In this document: positions 1 to 11,310 of the stretch, piece after piece
Position numbering within the stretch: position 1 is the first letter of the stretch
Layout: every line of letters begins with the position of its first letter
Source of the DNA: Enoplolaimus lenunculus
Lineage: Eukaryota > Nematoda > Enoplea > Enoplida > Thoracostomopsidae
DNA: 64,000 nt
Direction of reading: 5' to 3'
Assembly (NCBI GenBank): GCA_030248215.1
Contig: JASANG010003796.1
Coordinates: forward strand, 1 to 64,000
Notes under the pieces: generated by a model
The model's database searches: none
What the model saw: only the letters and a program-made list of their open reading frames with translations
Told to the model about the DNA's origin: nothing
Position numbers and translations under genes: made by a program

Positions 1-1570
1 GTAAAATTCAAAATTATTACACTACAGCAAGATAAATTGTAATTTGAGTAATTAATTCCAAAAAATCACTTTTAATAACATATCTCTATTAATTAATAAA
101 TTTATAAGTAATATTTCTGTCAAGCGGTTTTTTAATTAGTGAACCACTGAATAAATGAATATTTCAATAATTAGCCACTCACGAAATTACTATATTTTTA
201 TTCCTATTATATATGCTCTATAAGATAGTCTTAATAAAATCTAGTTTTCGCACCCTGAGAACACAGCGAGTAATAGTTATAGTTATAGGTAAGAAAATGT
301 ATTTGAAGACAGTACAAAAACAGTAGAATGTAGTTACGCCGAATAGAACCAACTCTGCGCCATTCAATAGAATCATTATGTGAGAGGCTTTTGGAAGCTT
401 CGCCGTTGAAAAAAAAACAAATACAACATCTTGAGTTAAAAAAACTTTCATAAACAAGCTAAAGAAAGCGAACGTGTGCAGAACAGTAAACTGCAATAAA
501 CGAATACAATGCACTATGATTTGGCGCGCAAATTTGAAAAACGCGTTACCTATTTTGATACAACACCAACAAAATACTAATACAATACAAGATCAATCTG
601 ATTGGCTACAAAACAACGACTAATTATCTAGACCAATCAAAAAGGGGCAAACAGATGCTGTATTTTTGTAATTGGTTGGACACAAAGTACGAAACCGATA
701 AGAATTTCAGCCAGTTTGGCATATATAACCAAGCTCGGAAGCACATTTGCTTTACTTCAAGTTTCAGGGCGAGTGCTAATGCTGAAAAGGCTTCAAGCCT
801 ATGACTAGGCAAAACGTCTAAAGGCTAGAGTAGGGTGTATGTCCAAGACAAAACTTAAAACCTATGGTCTAGATTTTAAATCGACCTCTATTTCTCAAGC
901 TTGACAAAAGAAGCCAACAGTCTGAATAATTTCGAAACTAAAAATCATAATCTACTTAAAAAGTTAATTTCAATCCACAACGGTTGCGCTCTTGTACCTA
1001 CACTTCCCCACACATTTAAGGTTAAGACATAGGCTTGCAAAAATCTTCAAGGGAAAGCCTTACGCTTGGGCTTAGTGTATAAAAACCACATGTTGAAGAC
1101 CAACGCCTAAAATAGTAACATAAGATGAACACGTCTTTCACCAACTGCAGATATCAAGATCTTGTTAAAAGCAAGTTATTGCACACTTACGTATATAGTT
1201 TCCAGTTGAAGATGCTATGTGTAATTAAACTTGTCGGAGACAAAAAGGATTTCAGATTCTCACGGATCGAAAAAGTTATGTAATATTAATAATACAGCTG
1301 GCTACACACACAAAACCTTGTTTGCACAAGACACAGGTAACACAATTTACACAAGAGACCGATCTATTAAACAGTTGGTGTGCATTCTCCATAATCCTGG
1401 CTACGCACATGCAGAAAAGTGTTTGTCGATATGTTTTTAAGCATTCTTTTTGATAAATCTCAGCAAGAAAATATTTGTAGTTGCGCTAATGTTCCAAAAG
1501 TTCATTCAATAGGTTATTACTTTTATACAAATATCATGTGCAAGTCGTTAATGACTGGTATCATTTGATA
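1..1570. other. No gene seen; AT-rich spacer
   Basis: I see no supportable gene, RNA or clear repeat here. Open frames are short, lack splice context and show no recognisable motif; the longest (218-514, minus, 98 codons) looks like chance. Confidence 0.5.
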
Positions 1571-1583
1571 TTATGGTCGCCCG

Positions 1584-1812
1584 CACGTCAGACTCTTTCA
1601 GGTTTTGTATTGCAAAACGGGAGTCTGAAATTGAAAACAATAATTTGACTCAGATTATTTGACTCATATTTCTGATTTTCAGACTGAGTCAGTATTTTGA
1701 CTCAGATAAACGAGTCAAAATTTTTGACTCTTTGCTGAGTCGATTTTTGACTCAGTGTTGTTAACTCTCTTTCTGAAACAAGTTCTGACTCAGCATTTTT
1801 TAGAGTGCAACA
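1584..1812. repeat. GACTCAG-rich foldback-type repeat fragment
   Basis: The words GACTCA and TGAGTC recur many times in both orientations over about 230 bp, so the strand can fold on itself. It begins AGACTCTTTCAGGTTTT with the partner GAGTCTGAAA soon after. It resembles the TGAGTCAAA-rich palindromic elements at 15474 and 45865. Exact ends are unclear. Confidence 0.45.
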
Positions 1813-1973
1813 CTAACTTAAGCCTAATATGCTGCATTTGGTTAGTATACTGTCAACGTTGGTGTTATTGAAAAATTTTGTACGTAAAGTAAATCAGCAA
1901 TTTATTGCGAAAATGGCGAAAGCAGTAAGCACCTATCATGGATATTTGATTACATTTCTGTTAAATATCAGTA

Positions 1974-2412
1974 CTGTAGTGACTCGAATAAGAGAGGGGG
2001 ACTGATATTTATTTGGCCTATAACTCGAATTAGAGGGTGACTGATGTTTATTTGGCCTCTCCATAGGGTACCACCTATTATTCGGGCACGGAATGGTATT
2101 TGTTTTTAACATACGCTCTCCCACCCTTCGTTACTGATATATACGGTACTGCAATTATCCGTTCAATTAAACGTTTATTTGTCTTGTCAAAAGCTTGAGC
2201 GAGATAATGCAATGTTATATTTAGGAATGTATTTTCAAAACTTAAGTATGTTTTATGGTTTCGAACTCAACTTTATTTGGTCTTGAGTCATTTATGCACT
2301 ACATTTAGGGATATTTGACATTTATGGACTCTAATATAAGGGTTTAGGGGCTCTATCCGCTTACGGATACTTATTAGGGATACGAACTCCTACTGATTTG
2401 AACTCAAAAATG
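1974..2412 (+). mobile_element. Family C MITE (TA-flanked), right end lost
   Basis: It starts TA then CTGTAGTGACTCGAATAAGA and follows the family C body (TTTATTTGGCC, CTTCGTTACTGATATAT, TTAAACGTTTATTTGTCTTG, TAGGGGCTCTATCCGCTTA). Full copies at 14677, 46288 and 47310 end in the inverted terminus followed by TA. Here the body runs into a family D fragment instead. Confidence 0.75.
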
Positions 2413-2533
2413 TTTCGCAAGCCCGATGAATTTTGCACGTCTCAATTGTGTTGACAGAAAACTAAACCGTCCTTGGAACCTTTATAGTTGAATTTCCGTT
2501 TTGATTTATTTTGACTATCCGTTACACCCTGTT
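2412..2533 (+). mobile_element. Family D hAT-like fragment (right half)
   Basis: The stretch reads CAAGCCCGATGAATTTTGCA and ends CCGTTACACCCTG, matching the right half of the complete element at 26887-27296. The left end is missing. From here to 3170 I see no gene. Confidence 0.6.
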
Positions 2534-3170
2534 TGCGACAGATTTTCAAACTGACCAACTATAAAATTGGCGAACGAATCATTGCTGAGTATTTACGTTC
2601 TATGCTAATTCATCAGAGTTCATCAATAAACTGTGTTGGAAAAATTCAAACGCTGCATGAAGTTTGTGTAGAGTTTTGAATAACACTGTCTGTAGAAGTG
2701 GTACTGTTACGGCACTATTCTATACGTTGACTCAGACAGCATAGACGGAACGTTAAAACATCCGTAGCTTGAGAATTCGAATCTGATCCGTCTCTGCGTT
2801 TCCCAGTGATGAATAGTAAGCTGTGAAGTTTATAACTGATTCACTTTACAGTGACTCCAGTGGCGGATCCAGGACTTCCCGGCGGGGGACTCATATTTGA
2901 CCGAACACTCCCTCTTCCGACGCTGCCCACCCAAAAGTGACATTGTTGGGGGCGGCGAATTTTCACAAATGCCAGTGGAAGCAGGCCTGACAGTTTACTA
3001 GAAATGTTCGACCGGAGCGTGAACCTTTTATGGACAGCTGACAACGAAGCAAAATGACACTGAAAACTTTTATATGAAATTTGTTCGTTTTTGGGTGGTG
3101 TCTGCGTCTGGGAGTCAAAGTCTTTTACCAGCGAGCATAAAATGTGAAAAGTTGAAAGTCTTACAAGTCT

Positions 3171-3570
3171 CCGGCCCGTGTAAGGACTATGGGCAGAACG
3201 TTTTTCTGCGGACTGCAATAGTGTAAGCTTTGTTAGTACAACACGGTCTGCACGATCTCTGTTTGAAGTTTTGCCCAAAGTTAAGCACCACGCTGTGAAT
3301 CGAACCTGGTCCCTCTTGCGCTCGAGACAAGCATGCTAACACTACACCATGTGGTCGTTGCAACAACTTCATATACCGGTATATGTGCGCATGTATTACA
3401 ATTTTTTTGCTTTATGTACACTTACCATGCACATATCCGACAAGCTTAAGCTTTTGACTAATGTATTGCTTAGGCTTAGGTTTAGGCTTAGTTTAAGCTC
3501 ATTGTTACGCTTGAGTTTAAAAGGCTTCGGTTTAGGCTTAGCCTTAATAATACGCTTACACAACTTTTAA
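3171..3570 (+). mobile_element. Family A MITE split by a SINE
   Basis: The left part (3171-3225) carries the family A start, with GGCAGAACGTTTTTCTGCGG and a following GTAAGCTT. The right part (3448-3570) resumes with AAGCTTTTGACTAATGTATT and TTAGG-type repeats. The sequence between contains a tRNA-like SINE. The right terminus is degenerate. Confidence 0.6.
3226..3447 (-). repeat. tRNA-derived SINE (family 2) inside a MITE
   Basis: Read on the minus strand, this has a pol III A-box-like block, TGGTGTAGTGTTAGCA (3334-3349), followed by a B box GGTTCGATTC (3297-3306), the spacing of a tRNA. The tRNA fold is degenerate, so it is a tRNA-derived short element and not a working tRNA gene. AAGCTT at both edges may be the target duplication. 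Ends are approximate. Confidence 0.55.
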
Positions 3571-3661
3571 GGCTCTATACATTTGTCTAAGTGTATAAGG
3601 CGGAATAGTGATTAATGATGAAAACTCGCGAGCGAAGCGAACAAGAAGTCAAACGCAATAT

Positions 3662-3941
3662 TATGCCCTATTCACACGTGCAAGTTTTTGCTGCGAGAAC
3701 TTGCAGCTGCAACTTGTACTTGCAAGTTTTGTCTAGAATCCTGTTCGAAAAACTTGCAGCGGCAAATAATTCATCAAATATCATCACTAGGAATTTAGTT
3801 CACATGTGTGAATAACCATGCAAGGTCACTGAATTTATTGCAGTCGCTTTCTCATTGGCTGATGAAAAAATGCAAGTTCTGAGTGCAATTTGCAGCTGCA
3901 AGTTCTCGCAGCAAAAACTTGCACGTGTGAATGGGGCTTTA
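3662..3941. mobile_element. Family F MITE with long inverted termini
   Basis: The two ends are inverted copies over about 45 bp (CTATTCACACGTGCAAGTTT with its complement near 3900-3935). GCAATAT flanks both sides (3655-3661 and 3942-3948) as the target duplication. Interior copies of GCAAGTT/AACTTGC make it highly self-complementary. Relatives lie at 31312-31612 and about 50829-51010. Confidence 0.8.
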
Positions 3942-4146
3942 GCAATATATCACGAATCAATATTAAATTTTCGAGGCTCTGCTGAAAGATCTTTCCAGAT
4001 CCAAGTTTGACTGACCGTCAACTAAACATTTTACTTGTACAATACATCACATGAACTTTACAAAATTTTCGAAGCAAAATATATAACACCAAAAAGCTAA
4101 AACAATCTATGTAAATTATCTTAAATTATATCTAAATTAAACTGGT

Positions 4147-4335
4147 GGCCAATGTTCCTTTAAGGGGCGTAACAGTAGATTAAGCGTATTCCTAAGCCTA
4201 AGCCTAAACCTAAGCGTTGAAAAAAATGTCATCCTAAGCCTAAGCCTAAGACTAAGCAAAAATGTAATCTAGAATCTAAACCTACTCTTTTATAGACCCA
4301 CTAGAAACCTGGATGCTCCTTAAAGTAACATGGGT
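4147..4335 (-). mobile_element. Family B MITE
   Basis: Begins GGCCAATGTTCCTTTAAGGG and ends in the inverted form CTCCTTAAAGTAACATGGG. Between them are CCTAAGCCTAAGCCTAA arrays and AATCTAGAATCTAAACCTAC, which recur in B copies at 25568, 40823, 51386 and 58806. Confidence 0.7.
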
Positions 4336-4527
4336 CAAACTAGTAGTGATAAATGTCATTATAGCCTTGATTTACAAGCTCGTAACCGTCACGACGTACT
4401 AGAGGCCCCCAAAAACTTTTGACGGGGTACGTTGTTTTAAAGAAACTATATTTTGTTTCACTGTATATTTTTCTAAATTCAAAAGCGGTTTCAAAAATTT
4501 TAAAATCGAGCTAACCTCTACGCTGCA

Positions 4528-4642
4528 AAAAATGGTGTGTCAATTTGACTGTCTAGGCTCTACGGGACTACACAAAATGAGTCAACTTCGACTCCGCGAG
4601 AGTTAACTTCTACTCACAAAGCGGCTCTGTATCAAAAATTAC
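4528..4642. repeat. Family G foldback element, partial
   Basis: GCAAAAAATGGTGTGTCAAT then CTCTACGGGACTACACAAAA and TGAGTCAA-type words match the left arm of the palindromic elements at 15474-15667 and 45865-46073. The right arm is missing. Confidence 0.55.
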
Positions 4643-4859
4643 TACTTGGTACTAGTTGTCACACACCAAACCAAAATCTATACAAACCAAAGATACGGTT
4701 TCCATGTTTTAGGCCTATACATACAAAAAGGTGCCCGAAGCATATACATTCCTAAAGAACATTTTCACTGTTGGATGGTGTCAACTCACGTTCGTTACTG
4801 TGACTTGTACTCGACAATTCAATGATTCGTTTCGATTCGTACTTGACAGGCATGTGAAA

Positions 4860-5396
4860 ATTGCAATATAGTGTACCAAAGTTATAACTGTCAAAGATTG
4901 ATAAAGCGTCAATTTTGTATACTGAGTTTAGTTTGTTTGCTTTCTACGAAACGATGTTTACCATGGTTTTATAATGGTTTTTTGGTTGAGTTGAACATAA
5001 TGTCGCCGCGGTGTACGCAAGTTAAATATGCATGGCAAATTTTGCCTGTTGCTTGTCTCGGATTACACTCTATTTTAGCCATCGTATGACTGTGGTCATC
5101 TTTTATTGAGTTGAAAATAGCAACCTGGTATACGTGCTCAAGTTGTGAAAGTTGCATAATTTGCAAAATTTTCTATTTGATATCAAAAACGATCTTCACT
5201 GTCCATTCGAACGATCTTCACAGTCATTCGACCGTGGCCCACCACTTTTCGACTACAGACGTAGTGCTTTACCGATGCGTTTGCCGTCATTTGTTTGCTG
5301 TCAACTTTTGCTGATTTGAAAATTGTAACATGGCGTGCGCAAATTATTGTGGACGATGCGTTTAAACGTCAAATTCTGTTACTTTGCTATTGAAAA
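4860..5396. repeat. Degenerate tandem repeat next to the end of a coding exon
   Basis: Related blocks follow one another. TTGAAAATTGTAACATGGCG (about 5316), TTGAAAATAGCAACCTGGTA (about 5110) and a looser match near 4988 each run into a GTACGCAAGTT-like word. CGATCTTCACAGTCATTCGA (about 5207) matches CGATCTTCACAATCGTCGGA at 5404, which lies inside the last codons of the next gene. The repeat therefore seems to include the 3' end of that coding exon. Unit length is roughly 130-200 bp and the copies are much diverged. Confidence 0.45.
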
Positions 5397-8016
5397 TCAT
5401 ACACGATCTTCACAATCGTCGGACTGTGGTCCGCTTTTAGACTCTAAATACAACGCTAAGCGACCCATCTGCCGCTGGATTTTTTCCAACGAAACTTCAA
5501 TTTCTTCATGAATTTCTTCCCGATCGGTGTGCGATAAACTTTTGGACGAAAAATTCAACAACATTTGTTCGAGTTGTTTCGCTTTTTCCGTTGTTGTTTG
5601 AGGTGCTGTTGTTCCGCCGCGACTAGGATGGTGTCCTGGTTCACCGCTACAAGGCTGGTTCAGATTTGGCCCAGCGTCAGACGGGACTGGTCCACTTCTA
5701 TAGATAGGCAAAGGGGACGGTGGCGGGGGTGGGAAATCGTTTCCGCTCGAGCATCGTTGATCATTTTCCCATGCTGCAGATAATGTTGAAGCCGTCATGT
5801 CGTCATACATCAAAGGATCATTGATTCTTTCAACTCCACGCATTTCAAACGGCGGCTTCCTTTGATCTTGGTGTCCAACGGTGGGGTTTCCCACATACGT
5901 TACGTTGTGATCGTTGAGAAATATTGATTCATTCTGTGATGGGTAGCGTCCATCGTACGATCTCATCATCATCGGCGGTGTGTTTTGTTGTTGTATTCGT
6001 CCAAGCATTGGCGGTCGTTGTTTGATGTTTGTTGATTGTATCGTTTCAGGTCTTTGATCTCTGTACGACGGCGATGAGTCATCTTTCCGTTCGCTTGATC
6101 GATGTTTCCTATGTGTTCCGTGATGATGATGATGACGACGATGATGATGTTGATTATCGTTACCAGCGACGGCATCTTCATTATTAATGACGTCGTTATC
6201 AGTAGGGTTCGATCCAGTTCTTTCATCTTGCCGACGACGATGACGATCGTGAGAAACGTATGGATCGCTTCGTTCACACGTATTGCTTTTGCGGTCGCGA
6301 TCGTTTGCAAAGCTTCGCGAGCGGCGGTTCCGAGAACTGCGACGTAAGCTTGAATGATAAAGGGAGTCGGAGCTGGTTGCAAGACGCCGGTTCAGTCGAA
6401 TGCGGTCCAATGCGATGCACGAGCCACCGTAGATGTCGTTGTGATTCAAATAGTAGCTTTGTTTTCCTGAAAAAATCAAATTTTAAAATTCTACAAATTT
6501 ATTTTACGGATTTTGAAACGTAAATCTGAACTACTTTGTTTGCTAATTTGGACAAATTGAACATCGTACTATATTGTTTCAAGTAAAAGTATTTACGAGA
6601 AAACACAGCGGAAAGCGCTGGAAAATTTTATAACCTGTAGAAGTTAGCAGGTTTATTCTGACGCCTGAACAATCCTCTACTTTTTGTCGCCTTTCCAAGA
6701 AACCCAGAGAGGCTCATATTCGCTGTATACCCATTACCTTGCGTAAACCCACAGGCAATTGGGCCCGTGTATACTACAGGGCCGGATCGTTTTCCGGGGG
6801 GCTATAATAGAGTTAGTTTAAGCTTTAGACTTATTTTTTGCTTAGGCTTAGGCCTAGGCTTAGGCTTAGGCTTTATAGGCTTAGGCTTAGGCTTAGGCTT
6901 AGGAATAGGCTCATCCATACGCTTAGGCTTAGGAATAGGCTCATCCATACGCTTAGGCTTAGGATTAGGCTCATCCATACGCTTAGGCTTAGGCTTAGGA
7001 ATATGCTAATACTACTGTTGCGGTCCTGTTCTATACATGGGCCGGCAATGGTATAAAAAAGAGCAATATTTGTTGCAACCCTCACCTGCTTCTGTAAGTT
7101 GTGCCAGCAACTTATCAATACGATGCTGAGTGACCCCGAGGGTCAGTATTGTATTGCGAACAATATCGTGAAACGGCGACGACCAATGACCTTCGTCCAC
7201 TCCTGACATTCGTCTACAAGAGTTAATGTAATGTTGAGTTGCGCGAACGTAGCGATCCATGCCAGCTGCTGCCCATAGTGCAATTTGAGCAGAAACTTGA
7301 GGCGGATTGAGACAATTTTCATGCATAACGTCACCCCAGTCTTTGAGCGTTAGCGGCTCTACGGCGACGCCACCTTCAAGAAGACACAGAAGCGCCTGAC
7401 GAGTGTAAAGGTCACCGCGGGTGACGTAAGGAGACAGAATTTTAATGGTCATCGATACGCGAGTGCTGTTTTGTTGGCGTTGGATCTGAAATTGAGAAAT
7501 AAAATACATCTGTTCGAGCAGAGTTGCGTGATCTTTCGTTGCAGAACCATGGTACCCAAAGGAACTTCAAGTATTCAGGCTTCAACCTTAAACTCTATTC
7601 TACTATAAAACGGCTCTGAGGAAGTCTATGAGTAGTCTTGTACAACATTCTGACAATTTAAATAAATGTTTTAGTTTACGTTCGAAACAAGTTGACGATT
7701 TTTCCCGTTTTATACCATTTTTTTCTAAAATAATGAAACATTTATTTACCCAAAATTGTCGGAACCTCCGGCAGAAATTCTACCGGAGCCGGAGATCGAT
7801 TTTCTGCCAGAGCCAAAGCTGAAGGTACAGCTTCAGTTGTGCCGTCGTATTCATGTACCTGGTCAGCCCTTTGCTTATATGTTTTGTATATTTTGTGATT
7901 GTGCACCACCCAGCCAAACAAACACCAAAAAAACCCAAAAAAACAAAAAAAAAAACCACCAAACAAAACACCCAAAAACAACCCCCCCCCCAAAAAACAA
8001 AACCAAAAAAAAAAAC

Positions 8017-8048
<32 letters not shown>

Positions 8049-10791
8049 AAAACAAAAAACAAAAACAAAAAAAAAAAAAACCACCACACACAAAAAAAAA
8101 CAACAACACCCCCAAACAAAAAATGTGTTTGTTTTTATTAAACAAAACGGAAACGAGAACCAAGAAACGATAAATAGTAAGTCGTCGGTGAACTTTTCTT
8201 TAACCAGCCCACTTTGCTAGGGGGCTATACATTTTTGGGAGTGGCATAGATGCGGTTTCGATGACTTTCAAGCAAGACTGAAAATTATCTAGGGGGGTCT
8301 AAAATTTTGACAGGGGGAGCTGATCCCAACATGGCCACCGTTTGGCTACTAACTCGTCGCTTACTTGTTTCAGCAGACTTCTCAGCCGTTTAGCGCACGC
8401 TTGTTGCGAGAGGCAACTCGCAAGTACTTCACACTTTGGTTTACAATCTTGATGAAAACACGGCGACCGCGACGCGTAGACCACAATTCGTTCAACAGGA
8501 ATATGAAATCGACTGATTGCTGTGTGAAATTGTTCACAAAACGCTTCAATAGGATGCCGACAAGGGCTCAATAGCCGTTGGGCGCCACCATCAGTGCCGG
8601 GTACACCGGAACCAAGTGGATCTGTCAGTCCGGATGATGCAGCGATGACCGTGGGTCGAAAACCGGAACTGACTGGTTTGTCGTCTGAATTGAAGATCAT
8701 GCGATAGTTGTAGCCTGGAAAGAATGACTTAGTTTAAAAATTTCTACACCTGGCCCACGCTGTACCATCCACGCGCGTGTATACCAGCGCAAAATTAGTT
8801 AACTCTCTTTTACCAACCTTTATTTTTGTTTCTTGATCATAAAAACTCGTCAGTTTTTCCATTGTACTGATATTAACATACTCGCTTGAAACTGTATCAA
8901 TCGCTGACAGGGTGCAACCGGAAGTCAAAATAAAACTCACCCGAACATCACAAAGGGTTTCCGGAACCGGAATTGGCGGACAGATTTTGCAGTTAAAAAA
9001 TGTCTAAATTGTGAGCAAAAGCCAATGTTTAAGTTTGTTTTTGTGAAATCCGTTCAAGTAAAACATAAAAAAAATCACTCAAAAGTTACCAGAAGCAGTG
9101 AAAAGCTGAGTGTCAGCGAAAGACGCACCCATAAGCATGGAATATCGGAGGTTCCGGAAAATTCCCGGCTATGGTGAGTTTGGATAGTTCCTCCTGGGGA
9201 TTCCGGGGAATCTCAGATTCCACAACATGTACACTCAAAGGGCTAAATTCAACAAGATATGTGGAGTGTCCAACCTTAGCAATGTGGTCGGAAGTTGTAT
9301 ACAAATTTGAGACTCAAGGTTGAAAAACACTTTAATCTGCTCGGACCTATCGGAGCAAGCGCAACTCGTATTAAAGCCCTTAAAAGTTACAACCAACTCA
9401 CTGAACGGTATAAAAATTTATAAAATAAGACTCATGACGGTGGTAAAACCATTATTGTATATGCAAAATAATGTGTAACACGCGCTAATATAATTAACTA
9501 TCAAATGTTTTCGTTTGTTACTCAAATTTTAGAAAGGTAAAAATAGTCGCAACGTTTTCCACTACACTTTGAAATAGTCTACTTGCCGGTATACCGATGT
9601 AAAAATTTGATTAGCGGCGAAAATTACCGAAACCCCCCACAAAAATTCTACAGAGACAGAAGTCGATTTTCAGCCGCAGTCATAGGCAGACGCCCGGCTG
9701 TATCCTGATGCTTTTTGCAGAACAAACCATTATTCTGTAAGCAACATGGCCAATGTAAAGAACAGTGGTGGAACAGTATCATAAGCATATTCTGAAACTT
9801 AAGCCTATGCCTACGCGGAAGCGTAAGCATAAGCATGAGCATATTCCTAAGCCTTAGCCTAAGCCTAAGCCTAAGTGAAGCAAAAAATGAGTGTAAACCT
9901 TAAGCTTACTCTATTGTAGTCTTACAGAAAAACGTTCAGCTCCTGATCTTTACATGGGCCAGCGACATAATGTGTAACTCGGTTTTGGAATACCCACATA
10001 CCTGTTGAATTTGACAACTTTACAATAACAGCAGAAGCGTCGTCTTCAGGATAATTAAATATCAACCTTGTCGATGACGGTATTCTGGCAGTTGAAGAAT
10101 TAGCGCAGCCAGCAGTTCCGGCTTGTTCCGATTCGACGTTGGTTCCGGCGCCACATTTACACATAATCGAACAATACGTTAGCGTTTGTTTACAGGGGCA
10201 CTTCGCCGTTTTGCTACAACAGAGTCCATTTCGCTTCGGGGGGCATTTACATCCGGCAATCGGTGGATCCGGACGTGGAGCTTGCCATTCGACCAAACTA
10301 GGGCTTGTTGTATTCAAGCATTGCGCAGCGCAACCGCATTCGTCTGGTGAACACGGTTCACGCGATCGAGCACATTCACAAATCGCTGCGTTGTTGCAGA
10401 ACGTTACTTGTTTCGATGGTGCAATGGATCCGGTAGCTAGCGTCGTACCCGGGCGGCCCGAGTTCGATTCTACGGATGCGCTAGGAGTACCCGCGCCACT
10501 CACAGCGTTCAAGAGTCTGTTGAGCGGGTTGTTTGATTTTATTGGTGACGCACCGAAGAGTCGAGTGCATGAGCATCTGGTTACAGGTTGGTTAAGACAA
10601 TCGCAACGATGTTTTGCAGTTTCACAGGTGTCAAAACACGGTGTTTCAGCGGCGAAACAAGGGCAAACTGGTTCACGTTGACCTCCCTGACCCCTGGTTG
10701 TACCACAACGGGACTCTGACGAAGGACAATCACAGCATCTTGGGATATCGTCGTACTGCGACGTCGGTATATGGACGGTTGATCCTGGCAT
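5397..10791 (-). CDS. Unidentified 869-residue protein with CXC-like cysteine clusters (4 exons)
   Basis: Exons on the minus strand: 10791-10002, 8714-8365, 7485-7086, 6466-5397. Junctions are GTATGT, GTAAGC and GTGAGG donors with CCAG, TCAG and TCAG acceptors; frames join in phases 1, 0 and 1 without a stop, which is strong support. The first ATG has an in-frame TAA nine bases upstream. Residues 19-75, 132-158 and 181-213 are rich in Cys in C-x-C spacing (for example GCKCPPKRNGLCCSKTAKCP), recalling CXC domains of MSL2, tesmin/LIN54 and EZH proteins, but no zinc-binding family fits exactly. Exons 2 and 3 encode a folded-looking middle region that I do not recognise. The last exon is Arg/Ser-rich (RRSSRNRRSRSF), then His-rich, then Pro-rich, and ends in a likely coiled coil (EEIHEEIEVSLEKIQRQMGR). 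A nuclear, nucleic-acid-related role is inference only. Confidence 0.75.
6762..7043 (+). mobile_element. Family A MITE in intron 3
   Basis: Starts GGCCCGTGTATACTACAGGG, ends in the inverted CCTGTTCTATACATGGGCC and is full of TTAGGC. Flanks GGCAATTG and GGCAATGG agree at 7 of 8 bases, the 8-bp duplication of an hAT-type insertion. The right flank ends about 35 nt from the donor of exon 3. Confidence 0.85.
7762..7870. mobile_element. Family D-like fragment in intron 2
   Basis: CTCCGGCAGAAATTCTACCG and CCGGAGATCGATTTTCTGCC match the Cys/Gly-poor CCGG-rich subfamily also seen at 9630-9715, 12655-13015, 24283-24350 and 37979-38350. Neither terminus is intact. Confidence 0.45.
7914..8122. repeat. 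A/C-only low-complexity tract
   Basis: Over 209 bases there is no G and a single T (8046), with long A runs and one C10 run. It lies in intron 2 of the cysteine-rich gene. It opens several long but meaningless reading frames on both strands. It may be a true purine/pyrimidine-skewed tract or a consensus error in a hard-to-read region. Confidence 0.8.
8215..8312. mobile_element. Fragment of a dispersed TTTTCGATGACTTACAAGCAAG repeat
   Basis: TTGCTAGGGGGCTATACATT and TTTCGATGACTTTCAAGCAA match repeats at 23620-23770, 29560-29660, 39215-39310, 59925-60012 and 62815-62925. Fuller copies begin GGCCCGTAGCCAGCTCACCT or end near TTGGCTACGAGCC, suggesting inverted termini. No coding capacity is seen. 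Confidence 0.5.
9748..9960 (-). mobile_element. Family A MITE in intron 1
   Basis: GGCCAATGTAAAGAACAGTG at the left and CTGATCTTTACATGGGCC at the right, with CCTAAGCCTAAGCCTAAG inside. Flanks AGCAACAT and AGCGACAT agree at 7 of 8 bases. The right end is about 40 nt from the donor of exon 1. Confidence 0.85.
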
Positions 10792-10885
10792 AAGCCTTTA
10801 TTTTTGCTTTACAATTATTTAATTGTAAGATGTGCAAGATGAATTAGCGTATTCTTAAATTTAAATTAATAATCGGTTTTCAAGC

Positions 10886-11310
10886 AGGGTATAAACGGAT
10901 AGCAAAAATAACGGAAACGAAAAACTGATACTGAAGTTTAAAAGTTTGGAAGATTTTTTATATTAAATTTAAGTTTTTAGAGAAATTAGAGTCCATAAAG
11001 GTCAATGATTCCTAATTATAGTTCATAAATGACTCCAGGACCAAATAAAGTTGGGTTCGAATGTTTAAAGCAAACTAATGTTCTGAAAATACATCCCTAA
11101 CAGTATATCCTTGAATTATCGCTCAAGTTTTTGATACAAGACTAATAAATATACGTTTAATGCAACGGATGGTTGCACTAACGGATATATCAGTAATGAA
11201 GGGCGGCGGAGGGCGGGTTTATTAAAAATACATTCCGTAATCGAATAACAGGGGGTAACCTCTAGACAGGCCAGACAAATATCAGCCTCCCCTTATTTGG
11301 TTCACTACAG
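10886..11310 (-). mobile_element. Family D left-end fragment followed by family C MITE
   Basis: 10886-10930 reads CAGGGTATAAACGGATAGCA, a family D left end. From about 10985 to 11310 the family C body runs in reverse (GAGTCCATAAAGGTCAATGA through AATATCAGCCTCCCCTTATT) and ends CACTACAG followed by TA. The left C terminus is missing. Confidence 0.6.

Noticed and set aside
218-514. 98-codon minus-strand open frame
   Set aside because: No splice context, motif or composition bias; expected by chance in AT-rich DNA of this length.
6838-7010. A nematode origin for the window because of TTAGGC
   Set aside because: The hexamer lies inside transposons and not at a chromosome end, and the genes do not look nematode-like; one hexamer cannot fix the taxon.
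6767-7118. Leu/Arg/Gly- or Ser/Leu-repeat open frames
   Set aside because: Translation of TTAGGC arrays in a family A MITE; similar frames occur in other copies, such as 59735-59951 and 58963-59221.
7742-8220. Open frames of poly-Lys/Gln/Pro or poly-Phe
   Set aside because: They come from the A/C-only tract at 7914-8122.
8734-9003. An extra exon between exons 1 and 2 of the cysteine-rich gene (8941-9003 with a GTGAGT donor)
   Set aside because: It breaks the reading phase, while exon 1 joins directly to exon 2; the stretch also resembles CCGG-rich family D sequence.
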